Assembly (NCBI GenBank): GCA_900316075.1 | Contig: ONBT01000001.1 | Span: 62,001 to 126,000 of the forward strand | Length of the DNA: 64,000 bases | Direction: 5' to 3' | From: an uncultured Lachnospiraceae bacterium | Lineage (GTDB): Bacteria; Bacillota; Clostridia; Lachnospirales; Lachnospiraceae | Shown here: in pieces, positions 53,514 to 63,365 of the stretch | How positions within the stretch are numbered: the stretch's first letter is position 1 | Layout of the letters: each line of letters starts with the position of its first letter | Notes under the pieces: model-generated | Seen by the model: only the letters and a program-made list of their open reading frames with translations | Told to the model about the DNA's origin: nothing | Databases searched by the model: none | Translations under genes and position numbers: made by a program

Positions 53514-55511
53514 TTACCCATTCCCGACCTGAAGGTCACGAAGCATGTTCTTATACTTGATCATATTATCGCGGAGCTCGGCAGCGGCTTCGAAATTGAG
53601 ATCGGCCGCGGCCTTCTCCATCTTCTTCTTCGTCTTTTCGATGAGTTCCGTGAGCTCCTGCTCGTCCATCTCCTCGGGCTGGCGGCCGGACTCCGATTCG
53701 GTCTTGGCGATGTCCTTCGAAATGGCGATAACGTCGCGGACCGCCTTCTCGATCGTCTTCGGGGTAATGCCGTGGGCTTTATTATACTCGTCCTGAATCT
53801 TGCGGCGCCGCTCGGTAATGTCGATGGCGTTCTTCATGGAATCCGTCATCGTATCCGCGTACATGATGACGTGGCCCTTGGAATTTCGTGCCGCCCGGCC
53901 GATGGTCTGAATGAGTGACGTCTCAGAGCGGAGGAAGCCCTCTTTGTCCGCGTCCAGGATGGCGATCAGGGTGATTTCCGGGATGTCCAGGCCCTCACGG
54001 AGGAGGTTAATGCCGACCAGGACATCGAATACGTCCAGGCGCAGGTCGCGGATGATTTCCGACCGCTCGAGGGTGTCGATGTCGGAGTGCAGGTACTTGA
54101 CCCGGATGCCCAGTTCCTGCATGTAGGTGGTCAGGTCCTCGGCCATGCGCTTGGTCAGGGTCGTAATCAGGACCTTGCCGCCCTCCTTCGTTTCCTTGTT
54201 GATTTCCCCGATCAGGTCGTCAATCTGCCCCTCGACCGGGCGGACGGAAATCTCGGGGTCCAGAAGGCCGGTGGGCCGGATGACCTGCTCGGCCCGCAGC
54301 ATCTCGTGCTCGGCCTCATAGGGGCCGGGGGTTGCGGACACAAAGAGAAGCTGGTCAATCTTGTCCTCGAACTCGCTGAAGTTCAAAGGACGGTTGTCCA
54401 TGGCCGAAGGCAGGCGGAAGCCGTAGTCGATCAGGGTCTGCTTCCGCGAGAAGTTTCCGGCATACATGCCCCGGATCTGGGGAACGGTCATGTGGGATTC
54501 GTCGATAATAATGAGAAAATCCCTTCCGAAGTAGTCGATCAGGGTGGCCGGCGCCTCCCCGGGCTTCTGGTTCGAAAGGTAGCGGGTGTAGTTTTCAATG
54601 CCGGAGACAAAGCCCGTTTCCCGCAGCATTTCGACGTCGAAATTCGTCCGCTCGGCGATGCGCTGGGCCTCGATCAGCTTGTCGTTCTGCTTGAAGTATG
54701 CGACCCGGTCTTTGAGGTCCGCTTCAATCTCCTTGCAGGCCGCCTCGATGCGGTCGTGGGGGACGACGTAGTGGGAGGCCGGAAAGATGGCCACGTGCTG
54801 CATTTCCTTCGTGACCCGCCCGCTCATGATATCGGTCTCGCAAATGCGGTCGATTTCGTCGCCGAAGAATTCTACACGCACTGCGTATTCGCTGACATTG
54901 GCCGGAATGATTTCCAGAGTGTCGCCCCGGACCCGGAAGGTGCCCCTTTTAAAGTCCATCTCGTTGCGGACGTACTGGATATTAATGAGGGCCTCGATGA
55001 CCGCGTCCCGCTCGATTTCCATGCCGGGCCGGAGGGAGACCATCATGTTCTGGAAGTCGTCGGGCTCCCCGATGCCGTAAATACAAGACACGGAAGAGAC
55101 GATGATGACGTCCTTGCGCTCAGCCATGGAAGCCGTGGCGGAAAGGCGGAGCTTATCTATTTCGTCGTTTATGGCCGAATCCTTGGCGATATAGGTGTCC
55201 GTCTGGGGCACATAGGCCTCGGGCTGATAGTAGTCGTAGTAGGACACGAAGTATTCGACGGCGTTCTCCGGGAAAAATTCCTTCATCTCCCCGTAGAGCT
55301 GCCCTGCGAGAGTTTTATTGTGACTGATGATGAGGGTGGGCTTGTTCAGGGCAGCGATGACATTCGCCATCGTGAAGGTCTTGCCGGATCCCGTGACCCC
55401 GAGCAGGGTCTCGAACTGGTTGCCCTCCTGAAATCCCTTCACCAGAGCCTCAATCGCCTGGGGCTGGTCCCCGGTGGGCTGATATGGACTGTGCAGGACG
55501 AAGTGATCCAA
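53514..55511 (-). CDS. uvrB: Excinuclease ABC subunit B
   Basis: 665 residues. The N-terminus is [16 protein letters not shown], followed by the Walker [11 protein letters not shown], the beta-hairpin region [18 protein letters not shown] and the C-terminal UVR motif ([15 protein letters not shown]) that binds UvrC. UvrB verifies damage after UvrA. The start codon is TTG at 55511, with AGGGAGA 6 nt upstream. The TTG overlaps a GAATAATATTGG stretch related to the boundary motif. Confidence 0.98.
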   Translation of the reverse strand: MDHFVLHSPYQPTGDQPQAIEALVKGFQEGNQFETLLGVTGSGKTFTMANVIAALNKPTLIISHNKTLAGQLYGEMKEFFPENAVEYFVSYYDYYQPEAYVPQTDTYIAKDSAINDEIDKLRLSATASMAERKDVIIVSSVSCIYGIGEPDDFQNMMVSLRPGMEIERDAVIEALINIQYVRNEMDFKRGTFRVRGDTLEIIPANVSEYAVRVEFFGDEIDRICETDIMSGRVTKEMQHVAIFPASHYVVPHDRIEAACKEIEADLKDRVAYFKQNDKLIEAQRIAERTNFDVEMLRETGFVSGIENYTRYLSNQKPGEAPATLIDYFGRDFLIIIDESHMTVPQIRGMYAGNFSRKQTLIDYGFRLPSAMDNRPLNFSEFEDKIDQLLFVSATPGPYEAEHEMLRAEQVIRPTGLLDPEISVRPVEGQIDDLIGEINKETKEGGKVLITTLTKRMAEDLTTYMQELGIRVKYLHSDIDTLERSEIIRDLRLDVFDVLVGINLLREGLDIPEITLIAILDADKEGFLRSETSLIQTIGRAARNSKGHVIMYADTMTDSMKNAIDITERRRKIQDEYNKAHGITPKTIEKAVRDVIAISKDIAKTESESGRQPEEMDEQELTELIEKTKKKMEKAAADLNFEAAAELRDNMIKYKNMLRDLQVGNG

Positions 55512-55525
55512 TATTATTCTCCCTT

Positions 55526-55538
55526 ATGACTAATGTAA
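55526..55538. repeat. Boundary motif copy before uvrB
   Basis: ATGACTAATGTAA; sense strand TTACATTAGTCAT directly before AAGGGAGA and the TTG start. Confidence 0.7.
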
Positions 55539-55606
55539 GGCGCCTCAGCAGTGCGGATTTATGCAATGCAGAATCAACGCCCCGGCTGGAAACAGCCCTG
55601 GATCAG

Positions 55607-55633
55607 GGCCATTCAGTATCCCTCTGAATGGCC
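55607..55633. terminator. Hairpin after the hybrid kinase gene
   Basis: GGCCATTCAG and CTGAATGGCC form a perfect 10-bp stem with a seven-base loop. The T-rich side is on the plus strand; it lies 4 bp after the kinase stop codon. Confidence 0.6.
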
Positions 55634-55637
55634 GCTT

Positions 55638-58600
55638 TTAATTCAGTATGGTTTTCAGAATGGTGACCGCATCCTCATCCTTGCCGTCGATGATGTCCTG
55701 GTAAGCTTCATGCAGGCGGTCGATGGCTTCCTCGGGCATCCGCTCGCAGCGGACGTTGTAGAACTCCTCCAGTTTCTTCATGGAGGCATTCTCCTGGCCA
55801 GTCTCTATAAGGTGCTGGATTTCCCAGGCCATATCGAGGTAGTCGGGCCGGGACACATTGATGATGCGGACCGGCTCGTCCGCGAGCCGCTCTGCCGCCG
55901 CCTCTTCTTCGGCGGGCTGGTGGGCCACAGCCTTGATGAGGGGTGAAATCTTCTTCTTCTCCCGGATAGGGCTCTGGATGCCGGAATACTCGACCGGCGT
56001 CTCTTCCTTCGTCTCCCCTTCCTCACCCACGGCAAAGATGCTGGAACCGGAATCCAGCATGGTCCGCCCGTAGCTGACCACCCGTTCCAGTTCCTTCAGA
56101 AGGGCGTCCAGGCCGCCCTTCACCGCGGCGGCGTCCCCCGCCGCCGCGGAGGCCTCCTGTTCCGCAGCCATCTTCGACAGGTCCTCGGCCCCGATGGCCA
56201 TGGAAGAAGACTTGATCGCGTGGACTATTGTCCGGTAGTCCTCGAAGTTTCCGGCCTTGGCAAGGTCCGGCAGCTCCTTCATGTACTTGTAGCCCCCGTC
56301 AATGAACTTGGACAGGACATTGCGGAAGGTGTTCTCGTCTCCGCCACAGTACTTCATGGCCAGGGACAGGTTGAAACCGGGGGCTGCCGCCTCGGCTTTG
56401 GGCTTTTCGGTAAACTTGCGGACAGCCGGTTCCACGGTCTTCTGGGAAACCAGCTCCGCCGGCAGGACATTGGTCAGCACCGCCTCCAGCTCGTCCGGGT
56501 CCACGGGCTTTTTGAGATAGCCCTCAAAGCCGGCATTCTGGTACATGACGGCGGCCCCGGGCACCGCATTGGCTGTCAGGGCGACGGCAGGGGTATTGAT
56601 GTTGGGATTGTCCTGATCATTTCGGATCATGGAAAGAGCCGCCAGACCATCCATCCCGGGCATCATGTGGTCCATGAAGATACAGTCGTACTTCTTACCC
56701 GTGGTCTGAGCCACGGCGTCGGTCCCGGATTCGGCCGTGTCGATATTGATCTGGGACCGCTTAAGGAGCCCCGTGAAGACGGCCAGGTTCGACGCATTGT
56801 CATCGACGACCAGGATGTGGGCATCCGGGGCGAACAGGGCCGTCTTCTTCGCGGCCTCGGCGCGGGCGGCCTCGGCCGCCTCCAGGCTCCCGGCGGGCGA
56901 GGCGTCCACGACTGTCTGCGGCAGGCGGACAGTGAAGACGCTGCCGAGCCCGTAGACGGAATCCACGTCTATGGTTCCGTGCATGGCCTCGACCAGCTGC
57001 TTCGTAATGGCCAGGCCCAGGCCCGTCCCCTCAATGTGGTGGGTCTCGTGGGCGTCCAGCCTCGTAAAGCTGTCAAACAGGGCAGCCTTGTCCTCTTCCC
57101 GGATACCGATGCCGGTGTCCTTGACGGAAAAGGCCAGCTCGAAGGTCCCGTCCTCGTCCATGATGCCGTTGGCCGTCAGGGTGACGGAGCCCTTCTTCGT
57201 ATACTTGATGGCATTGGTCAGGATATTAATGAGAATCTGCCGGATGCGGACGTCATCCCCGTGAAGGACAGCCGGCATATCCTGATCGAACTCGACATTG
57301 TATACCAGCTTCTTGTCCTTGGCCCTGCCCTCCGTCATGGCAATCGCATCTGCAAAAATGGAAGCCGTCCGGTAGTCGCTCTCGGCAAGATCCAGCTTCC
57401 CGGCCTGAAACTTGGAGAAGTCCAGAAGGTCGTTCACGAGGGAAAGGAGCATGTGGCCGGCGTTGTCCACCTTCTTCGAATAGCCGTAGATCTTCTGCTC
57501 CCCGGTCTCCCGCTCGATCAGGGTGTTCATGCCCAGAATCGTATTGATGGGGGTCCGGATTTCGTGGGACATGGCTGCCAGAAAACGGTCCTTCGAAGCG
57601 GCCGCCTCCCGGGCGTCGGCTTCAGCCGCCAGCAGCTTTTCGTTCTTCTCCTCCAGAGACCGCATATAGGCCTTTTCATTCGTCTCATCGTGAAACTCAA
57701 GGACATAGCCCAGGGGATTCTTCAGATTCCCCTTGTAGATGGGCCGGACTTCCGCCCTCAGCCACCGGTCGTCCATCTGGAAGGCCTTGCCCCGGAGCCT
57801 TTCTCCCCGGGCCAGCTGTTCCTTCCCCTGCACCATGGCGTCAATGCGGGAGAGGCATTCGGCAAAGGCCGGAGAGTCCGCCATGGTCTCCTGAATCGGC
57901 GAATCGATGAGCTGAACGGAAAGCTCCGGAAACAGGACCTTAGCCGGGGCATTGCTGCCGATATAGTTCTTCTTCGCATCGACGACAATATAAGCATACT
58001 CCTGCAGGTGTTCCCAGACATTCGTCACGTCCTCGGACAGGTCGTACATCTCTGCCCGCCGGGCCAGGAGCACCATCCCCGCCTCCAGCAGGACATAGAC
58101 GACAGGCACGAGAATAATGGAAAGCCTCGGCATGAATTCGATGATATACACCGAAAACGTCGCCAGAAAGATAACGACATAGGTTCCCACGACCCGGGAG
58201 GAGAAGTCATTGCGCCGCTTGAGGGAGCTGATCATGAAGGCGATGGCGAAGGCCCCGTATATCATGATCAGCAGGGTGTATGTGAAATGCAGGGGGCCGT
58301 ACTCCCGGACCAGGAAATGACCGTACTGCCCCTTGTGCAGTTCCACGCTGCTGTAAAAGACCCCGCAGCGGCCGACGGAAAAGGCACAGGCCACCACGAA
58401 AAGGGTGCAGACCGCCAGGACGTGATAGACGCCCTTTTTCAGCTTCAGCTGCATGAGGGGGGATTCCAGCAGGAAAAGGAAAAAGGGAATGAAGCTGCCG
58501 GCCAGATAGGCCAGGTCATTGGCATAGATGGCGGCCGAAACGTCCGGGGCCAGCAGCACCCCCAGGTCCCCCAGGGTTGACAGAAATACCATCAGCACGA

Positions 58601-58700
58601 CAAGGAGCATGTAGACATTGATCCGCATGCTCATGCCGACGAGATAGAACAGGGTAATGATTGATACAGCAAGTACCGCAACATAGAGTGCCGCTACCAT
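55638..58700 (-). CDS. Hybrid sensor histidine kinase (7TM-PAS-HisKA-HATPase-REC-HPt)
   Basis: 1020 residues. About seven membrane helices occupy the first 215 residues. A PAS-like domain spans about 230-345. The HisKA helix has the phospho-acceptor His near residue 379 in AAMSHEIRTPIN. The ATPase follows with N-box NILTNAIKYT and DTGIGI, GTGLGLAI. A receiver domain carries the Asp in CIFMDHMMPGMDG. An HPt domain has His in TIVHAIKSSSMAIGA. A tail of about 140 residues follows, including a second small helical unit. All relay residues are present. ATG 58700 was chosen because GGAGG is 8 nt upstream; ATG 58715 has none. Its signal is unknown. Confidence 0.92.
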   Translation of the reverse strand: MVAALYVAVLAVSIITLFYLVGMSMRINVYMLLVVLMVFLSTLGDLGVLLAPDVSAAIYANDLAYLAGSFIPFFLFLLESPLMQLKLKKGVYHVLAVCTLFVVACAFSVGRCGVFYSSVELHKGQYGHFLVREYGPLHFTYTLLIMIYGAFAIAFMISSLKRRNDFSSRVVGTYVVIFLATFSVYIIEFMPRLSIILVPVVYVLLEAGMVLLARRAEMYDLSEDVTNVWEHLQEYAYIVVDAKKNYIGSNAPAKVLFPELSVQLIDSPIQETMADSPAFAECLSRIDAMVQGKEQLARGERLRGKAFQMDDRWLRAEVRPIYKGNLKNPLGYVLEFHDETNEKAYMRSLEEKNEKLLAAEADAREAAASKDRFLAAMSHEIRTPINTILGMNTLIERETGEQKIYGYSKKVDNAGHMLLSLVNDLLDFSKFQAGKLDLAESDYRTASIFADAIAMTEGRAKDKKLVYNVEFDQDMPAVLHGDDVRIRQILINILTNAIKYTKKGSVTLTANGIMDEDGTFELAFSVKDTGIGIREEDKAALFDSFTRLDAHETHHIEGTGLGLAITKQLVEAMHGTIDVDSVYGLGSVFTVRLPQTVVDASPAGSLEAAEAARAEAAKKTALFAPDAHILVVDDNASNLAVFTGLLKRSQINIDTAESGTDAVAQTTGKKYDCIFMDHMMPGMDGLAALSMIRNDQDNPNINTPAVALTANAVPGAAVMYQNAGFEGYLKKPVDPDELEAVLTNVLPAELVSQKTVEPAVRKFTEKPKAEAAAPGFNLSLAMKYCGGDENTFRNVLSKFIDGGYKYMKELPDLAKAGNFEDYRTIVHAIKSSSMAIGAEDLSKMAAEQEASAAAGDAAAVKGGLDALLKELERVVSYGRTMLDSGSSIFAVGEEGETKEETPVEYSGIQSPIREKKKISPLIKAVAHQPAEEEAAAERLADEPVRIINVSRPDYLDMAWEIQHLIETGQENASMKKLEEFYNVRCERMPEEAIDRLHEAYQDIIDGKDEDAVTILKTILN

Positions 58701-58758
58701 AAGCCCTTCCTCCATCCTACAGAAAATGCGGAAAATGCCTTATATATTGTAGCATAAA

Positions 58759-58787
58759 GGGCCCGGCGCGCAAAGCGCGCCGGGCCC
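58759..58787 (-). terminator. Terminator of secA
   Basis: A 13-bp perfect GC-rich stem (58759-58771 with 58775-58787), followed by TTTATG on the minus strand. Confidence 0.85.
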
Positions 58788-58810
58788 TCCGGACAGGAAT
58801 TTCTTCCCGG

Positions 58811-58824
58811 TTTACATTATTCTA
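58811..58824. repeat. Boundary motif copy after secA
   Basis: TTTACATTATTCTA. The sense strand reads TGA-GAATAGAATAATGTAAA, a doubled GAATA before the motif. Confidence 0.7.
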
Positions 58825-58827
58825 TTC

Positions 58828-61440
58828 TCACATACCGGGCAGAGGTCCTGCACCGGGCCGACCGTGGCAGTTCTTGTACTTCTTGCCGCTCCCACAGGGG
58901 CAGGGGTCGTTGGGATAGATCTTCTTGTGAACCCGGGGCCTGGGGCCGGACATGGACGGGCCTTCCTGCTTGTTCGTGGAAGTGGCCTGAACCTGCTGCT
59001 CGGCGGCCTTCTTCTCGTCGTCGATTTCCTTCTGCTCGATGCGGACGCGGTAGAGGAGGTTCACTACGTCCGTCGTAATGGCGTCGTTCATGGCATCCAT
59101 CATGTCATAGGACTGAATCTTGTACTCGTCGACGGGGTTGTGCTGGCCGTATGCCTGCAGGCCGATGCCCTGCTTCAGCTGGTCCATGTCGTCGATTTCC
59201 TGCATCCAGTGGCGGTCGATGACACGGAGGAGGACAACCCGCTCGATTTCCCGGAACATCTCGGGCTCCGGCGCCTGGGCCTCCCGCTCCTTATAGAGGT
59301 CTTCAGCCTTTTCGAGGAGCTTGGCCTTCAGCTCATCCCCGTCCTTGCAGTCCGCAATGGACTCGGCCGTAATCGGAGGCAGAGGGATGACGGAGCGAAG
59401 GGACTGGTTCAGCTCCTTCAGGTCCCACTTCTCGCCGTTTTCAGCGTTCTGCATGGCCACGTCGACCGAGTTCGAAACCTTGACGTCAATCATGGACATA
59501 ATCTGGTCGCGCATGTTCTCCCCGTGAAGAACCCGCTTCCGCTGGGCATAGACAAGCTCACGCTGCTCGTTCATGACCTCATCGTATTCCATGAGGTTTT
59601 TCCGGATGCCGAAGTTATTCTCCTCGATCTTCTGCTGGGCCCGCTCGATGGCGCTTGAAAGCATCTTGTGATGAATCTGCTCGCCCTCGGGCACGCCCAG
59701 AGCCTCAAAGACGCCCATGAGCCGTTCGGAACCGAAGAGACGCATCAGGTCATCCTCGAGGGAAATGTAGAACTGGGACTCACCCGGATCTCCCTGGCGG
59801 CCGGCACGGCCGCGGAGCTGATTGTCGATACGGCGGGATTCGTGCCGCTCGGTGCCGATGATGCGCAGGCCGCCGGCTGCCCGGGCTTCGTCGTCGAGCT
59901 TGATATCGGTACCACGGCCGGCCATATTCGTCGCAATCGTGACAGCCCCGTGGACGCCGGCCTTCTCGACGATGGCCGCTTCCTTCTCGTGGAACTTGGC
60001 GTTGAGGACACTATGCTCAATGCCTTCCTTATTCAGCATGCGGTCGAGGAGCTCGGAAACCTCAATCGTAATGGTGCCGACGAGGACGGGCTGGCCCTTC
60101 TCGTGGGACTTCTTCACTTCCTCAACGACAGCCTTGTACTTCTCTGCTTTGGTCTTATATACCGCGTCGTCTAAGTCTTTCCGGATGACGGGCTTGTTCG
60201 TCGGGATCTCGACAACGTCCATGCCATAGATGTCCCGGAACTCCTGCTCCTCGGTGAGGGCGGTACCGGTCATGCCGGCCTTCTTCGTGTACTTGTTGAA
60301 GAAGTTCTGGAAGGTAATGGTGGCCAGGGTCATAGACTCCCGCTTGACCTGAACGTGCTCCTTGGCCTCGATGGCCTGGTGGAGGCCGTCGGAATAGCGG
60401 CGGCCCGGCAGGATCCGGCCCGTGAAGTCGTCGACAATCAGGACCTGGTCGTCCTTCACTACATAGTCCTGGTCCCGGTGCATGAGGTTGTGCGCCCGGA
60501 GGGCCAGGATGACATTGTGCTGAATCTCGAGGTTCTCGGGATCGGCCAGGTTCTTGATATGGAAGAACTGCTCAACCTTCTTCACGCCTTCCTGGGTCAG
60601 GTTGACGGTCTTTTCCTTCTCGTCGACGATGAAGTCGCCGGTCTCCTCCTGCTCGATGCCCATAATTGCGTCGACTCTGGAGTACTCGGGCAGGTCATCA
60701 CCCCGGTGAAGCTGGCGGGCCAGCACATCGCACATCTCGTAGAGTTTCGTGGACTTTCCGGACTGGCCGGAAATGATGAGAGGGGTCCGGGCCTCATCGA
60801 TCAGGACCGAGTCGACCTCGTCGATGATGCAGTAGTGGAGGTCCCTCTGGACGAGGTCCTTCTCATAGACCGCCATATTGTCCCGGAGGTAGTCGAATCC
60901 GAGCTCATTATTCGTAATATAAGTAATGTCGCAGTTGTAGGCGGCCTTCCGCTCTTCCTTCGACATGTCGTTCAATACGACGCCGACCTTGAGGCCCAGA
61001 AATTCGTGGACTTTTCCCATCCACTCGGAGTCACGCTTGGCCAGGTAGTCGTTTACCGTGACGATCTGGACCCCCTTGCCCTCCAGGGCATTGAGGTAGG
61101 CCGGAAGGGTGGACACGAGCGTCTTTCCTTCACCGGTCTTCATCTCGGCAATCCGGCCCTGATGGAGGATAATGCCACCGATCAGCTGGACCCGGAAGGG
61201 CTCCATGCCGATGGCTCTCTTTGCTGCCTCCCGGACCGTCGCAAAGGCCTCGGGCAGGAGGTCATCCAGCGTCTCGCCCTTTGCCAGCCGCTCCTTGAAT
61301 TCCGGAGTCTTCGCCGCCAGTTCCTCGTCCGAAAGCTTCTGCATATCGGGCCGCATCGCCTCAATCTTGTCCACAATCGGGGCAATCCGCTTCAGCTCGT
61401 GCTCACTGTGCGTCCCGAACAGCTTTGTCATCAAACCCAT
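58828..61440 (-). CDS. secA: Preprotein translocase ATPase SecA
   Basis: 870 residues. Start MGLMTKLFG at 61440 with AAGGAGA 9-10 nt upstream. Walker A is in [10 protein letters not shown], the DEAD-like box in [15 protein letters not shown] and the second ATPase half has [11 protein letters not shown]. The C-terminal zinc tail [15 protein letters not shown] binds SecB or ribosomes. SecA drives export through SecYEG. It is the only essential secretion gene here; the hpf gene often found upstream of secA is missing, and that space holds RNA-like and mobile remnants. Confidence 0.98.
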   Translation of the reverse strand: MGLMTKLFGTHSEHELKRIAPIVDKIEAMRPDMQKLSDEELAAKTPEFKERLAKGETLDDLLPEAFATVREAAKRAIGMEPFRVQLIGGIILHQGRIAEMKTGEGKTLVSTLPAYLNALEGKGVQIVTVNDYLAKRDSEWMGKVHEFLGLKVGVVLNDMSKEERKAAYNCDITYITNNELGFDYLRDNMAVYEKDLVQRDLHYCIIDEVDSVLIDEARTPLIISGQSGKSTKLYEMCDVLARQLHRGDDLPEYSRVDAIMGIEQEETGDFIVDEKEKTVNLTQEGVKKVEQFFHIKNLADPENLEIQHNVILALRAHNLMHRDQDYVVKDDQVLIVDDFTGRILPGRRYSDGLHQAIEAKEHVQVKRESMTLATITFQNFFNKYTKKAGMTGTALTEEQEFRDIYGMDVVEIPTNKPVIRKDLDDAVYKTKAEKYKAVVEEVKKSHEKGQPVLVGTITIEVSELLDRMLNKEGIEHSVLNAKFHEKEAAIVEKAGVHGAVTIATNMAGRGTDIKLDDEARAAGGLRIIGTERHESRRIDNQLRGRAGRQGDPGESQFYISLEDDLMRLFGSERLMGVFEALGVPEGEQIHHKMLSSAIERAQQKIEENNFGIRKNLMEYDEVMNEQRELVYAQRKRVLHGENMRDQIMSMIDVKVSNSVDVAMQNAENGEKWDLKELNQSLRSVIPLPPITAESIADCKDGDELKAKLLEKAEDLYKEREAQAPEPEMFREIERVVLLRVIDRHWMQEIDDMDQLKQGIGLQAYGQHNPVDEYKIQSYDMMDAMNDAITTDVVNLLYRVRIEQKEIDDEKKAAEQQVQATSTNKQEGPSMSGPRPRVHKKIYPNDPCPCGSGKKYKNCHGRPGAGPLPGM

Positions 61441-61456
61441 GTAAAAATATCTCCTT

Positions 61457-61469
61457 GATACTAATATTT
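61457..61469. repeat. Boundary motif copy before secA
   Basis: GATACTAATATTT; sense strand AAATATTAGTATC directly before AAGGAG. Confidence 0.6.
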
Positions 61470-61579
61470 CCGCCGTGCCTTGCAGGGCTTCCTCAGCGGA
61501 TACTCGTCTTTCAGGTTCGCATACGTTCGGTATTTTAACACGAATGGGCAGACGCCACAATAAAATTTCTATAAACTCT

Positions 61580-61748
61580 ATTTACAGTTCATCCGCCATT
61601 TCATGCGCATTTCCGCGCGCTTCACGCGCTTTACCGCCGCTTCGCGGCTAAAAATGCTTATGAAATTGCGTTCCTTCAGCATATGAAGCCGACAAGTGTC
61701 TCATGCAAGCATGGCAATTGTCGGCTTCATATGCTGATGAACTGTAAA
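61580..61748. mobile_element. MITE-like palindromic element
   Basis: Outer inverted repeats TTTACAGTTCATC (61580-61592) and GATGAACTGTAAA (61736-61748) frame about 169 bp. Inside is a perfect 19-bp hairpin TCAGCATATGAAGCCGACA (61676-61694) and its complement (61719-61737), plus CCGCCGCTTCGCGGC. No coding sequence. It lies between secA and the TnpB-like RNA remnant. Confidence 0.5.
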
Positions 61749-61754
61749 AACATA

Positions 61755-61995
61755 TCAGGCGGAGCATCGCGAGCCGGGAAAGAAATGCCGCTCTTAAAGG
61801 TGATGCTCCGCCTGAGAATGGTTCTCTGATTCAGTTGTAAGTTCCAACGGATTGTACCTCCGTTCTCTGATTTCGGGTTACGCTAAAGCAGGAACTCCGC
61901 CTGCGGTAAAACTATGGTTGCTAAGGTCCCATCGGACTGTACCTCTATTCGTCTGTCCGCTTCCCAAATATATCCGAAAGGGTAATGTTTAGAAG
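61755..61995 (-). mobile_element. IS605/TnpB right-end (omega-RNA-like) remnant without tnpB
   Basis: On the minus strand two related modules occur: GAGGTACAGTCCGATGGGAC and GGAGGTACAATCCGTTGGAA, the second followed by CTTACAACTGAATCAGAG. From memory this is the pattern of the 3' region of clostridial tnpB genes that forms the guide (omega/re) RNA. It ends with a 13-bp perfect hairpin CAGGCGGAGCATC/GATGCTCCGCCTG (61756-61768, 61802-61814). No TnpB C-terminal coding sequence is recognisable upstream of it, so it is a remnant or a stand-alone RNA. The match is from recall, not an alignment. Confidence 0.5.
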
Positions 61996-62029
61996 AAGCC
62001 TTTCGCACTGTAAATAAAGAAAAAACCTG

Positions 62030-62340
62030 CGGACAAAAAATCAAATCAACTTGCAACATCTATCTGCGGCTTCCCGTCTGACTTCTCACGAAAAATCCTT
62101 CATGGCTAAAACAGCCTCTGTCTATGGAGAATGCTCAAAAGGCATCCTGCAGATAGGTTTCCGGCTATCCCCGGCCGGAGCGGATGGGGTAAAACGTCAA
62201 CTGTACTTCGGAGCCACCAGTCCTTTCTAAGTAAGCATCACTGCTTTCCGATCCAAATCCTTTTTCGCGCCTTGGAATGCTGATCAAAAGCACTCCGTCT
62301 GTTTCTTCGGGAAACTTCTTTTCGTGTTCCCTTTGATGGT
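62030..62340 (-). ncRNA. Candidate structured non-coding transcript
   Basis: Downstream of a strong promoter (62345-62373) the minus strand has an 8-bp closing stem GCAGATAG/CTATCTGC (62149-62156, 62060-62067) around smaller hairpins (GGCTGTTTTAGCC), then GATTTGATTTTTTG as a possible termination tract. A 66-codon frame (62165-62365) overlaps but its ATG sits inside the promoter. I cannot assign it to a known RNA family. Confidence 0.3.
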
Positions 62341-62344
62341 TCAT

Positions 62345-62373
62345 ATAATAGTCGCACAGCTTCATTTTGTCAA
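62345..62373 (-). promoter_or_regulatory. Consensus sigma-A promoter in the gene-free region
   Basis: TTGACA (62373-62368), exact 17-bp spacer, TATTAT (62350-62345) on the minus strand, pointing to the candidate RNA and on to secA. Confidence 0.65.
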
Positions 62374-62612
62374 GGCATTTTCTGAAAATACAATTAAGTA
62401 CTTGGAAACTATTTCTTATTTTGTCGTATTTGTGTGTTTAATTTGACAATTTAGAGATCTTCGAGGCTGTGCGAAATGGGTTTCGCCGCTATTGTCCACG
62501 CCATTCGAACAGTTTCGTTTTTGTTTGGCACATTTCCCAGCCCTGACCGTAAAAGCTTCTCCTTCCCTTGCACGCAAGTACAGAGCCTCCTTAGCTTAAT
62601 TCCTAACGAAAA

Positions 62613-62636
62613 GGAGCCCCGGCGGACCGGGACTCC
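62613..62636 (-). terminator. Terminator of the DUF308 gene
   Basis: GGAGCCCCGG and CCGGGACTCC arms with one mismatch, then TTTTCG on the minus strand. Confidence 0.8.
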
Positions 62637-62658
62637 TGAAGGCTATTCCATATGGGGC

Positions 62659-62670
62659 TTTACATCATTC
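62659..62670. repeat. Boundary motif copy overlapping the DUF308 stop codon
   Basis: TTTACATCATTC; sense strand GAATGATGTAAA, with the stop TGA inside the motif. Confidence 0.6.
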
Positions 62671-63204
62671 CTTCATGTCAACGACCGAAGGCTTCGCCGT
62701 AGCCATAGCCAGAATCTCAAGGATTCCGTTCACCAGGAAGGAGACGCCGATCAGGATAACGTAGACGTCCACAGCACGGCGGGAGTTGAAAAGGATGATG
62801 GCACCGAGAAGGAGGACAATGCAGGAAACCGCGATGGCCGCTGCCTTGGAGCCGCCTGTGGCCGGGCTTCGAAGGGCTTCCACCAGATTTGCCGCACCGG
62901 AAACCACCAGAATGATTCCGAAGACAATCGGGAAGAAGGAAACCACAATGCCGGGCCTTGCCAGGAAGAAAATGCCGATGACAAGAGATACGACCGCATA
63001 AATCATCTGGGCAGGCGACCGGCCCTCACCGGAAAAGACGAAGAGGAGCAGGTAAACGACGGCTACAACCACCATCACGATGCCGATGACCTTCACAAGG
63101 ACATCGATTGCCGTAGCCCGCACGACGATGAGCACGATGCCGAACACAATGCTTAGAACAGCAAGAATTATCTTGTTTCCGAGAAATGACTTGATTTTGT
63201 CCAT
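62665..63204 (-). CDS. DUF308/HdeD-like membrane protein
   Basis: 179 residues with six hydrophobic helices arranged as three pairs, each with a short G-rich turn (VFGIVLIV, VIGIVMVV, VIGIFFLARPG, VFGIILVVSG, LLGAIILF, VSFLVNGILE). This is the DUF308 pattern found in HdeD-type proteins, associated in enteric bacteria with acid stress but otherwise uncharacterised. GAAGGAGG is placed 5-6 nt before the ATG. The gene is monocistronic and divergent from the MATE gene. Confidence 0.9.
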   Translation of the reverse strand: MDKIKSFLGNKIILAVLSIVFGIVLIVVRATAIDVLVKVIGIVMVVVAVVYLLLFVFSGEGRSPAQMIYAVVSLVIGIFFLARPGIVVSFFPIVFGIILVVSGAANLVEALRSPATGGSKAAAIAVSCIVLLLGAIILFNSRRAVDVYVILIGVSFLVNGILEILAMATAKPSVVDMKE

Positions 63205-63232
63205 TTCGACCTCCTTCGAAAAAGCCGTTTAT

Positions 63233-63245
63233 ATGGCTAATATAA
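63233..63245. repeat. Boundary motif copy before the DUF308 gene
   Basis: ATGGCTAATATAA; sense strand TTATATTAGCCAT. Confidence 0.5.
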
Positions 63246-63294
63246 CACTTGGGGCCTTCATTGGGAAGGAAAAAGTGTTGAACGCCCGGGGCGG

Positions 63295-63308
63295 TTTACA
63301 TTAGTCAT
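63295..63308. repeat. Boundary motif copy before the MATE gene
   Basis: TTTACATTAGTCAT in the sense orientation of the plus-strand gene. Here its TTTACA could also act as a -35 box, 17 bp before TAATAT. Confidence 0.7.
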
Positions 63309-63365
63309 AAAGCATGATAATATGGGCGGGCTATCTACCGGAATTATATTGAAGGAAGTGATTTT

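Noticed and set aside
62165..62365. A 66-codon frame upstream of secA
   Set aside because: Its first ATG lies inside a consensus promoter and no ribosome site precedes a later start; treated as part of a candidate RNA region.
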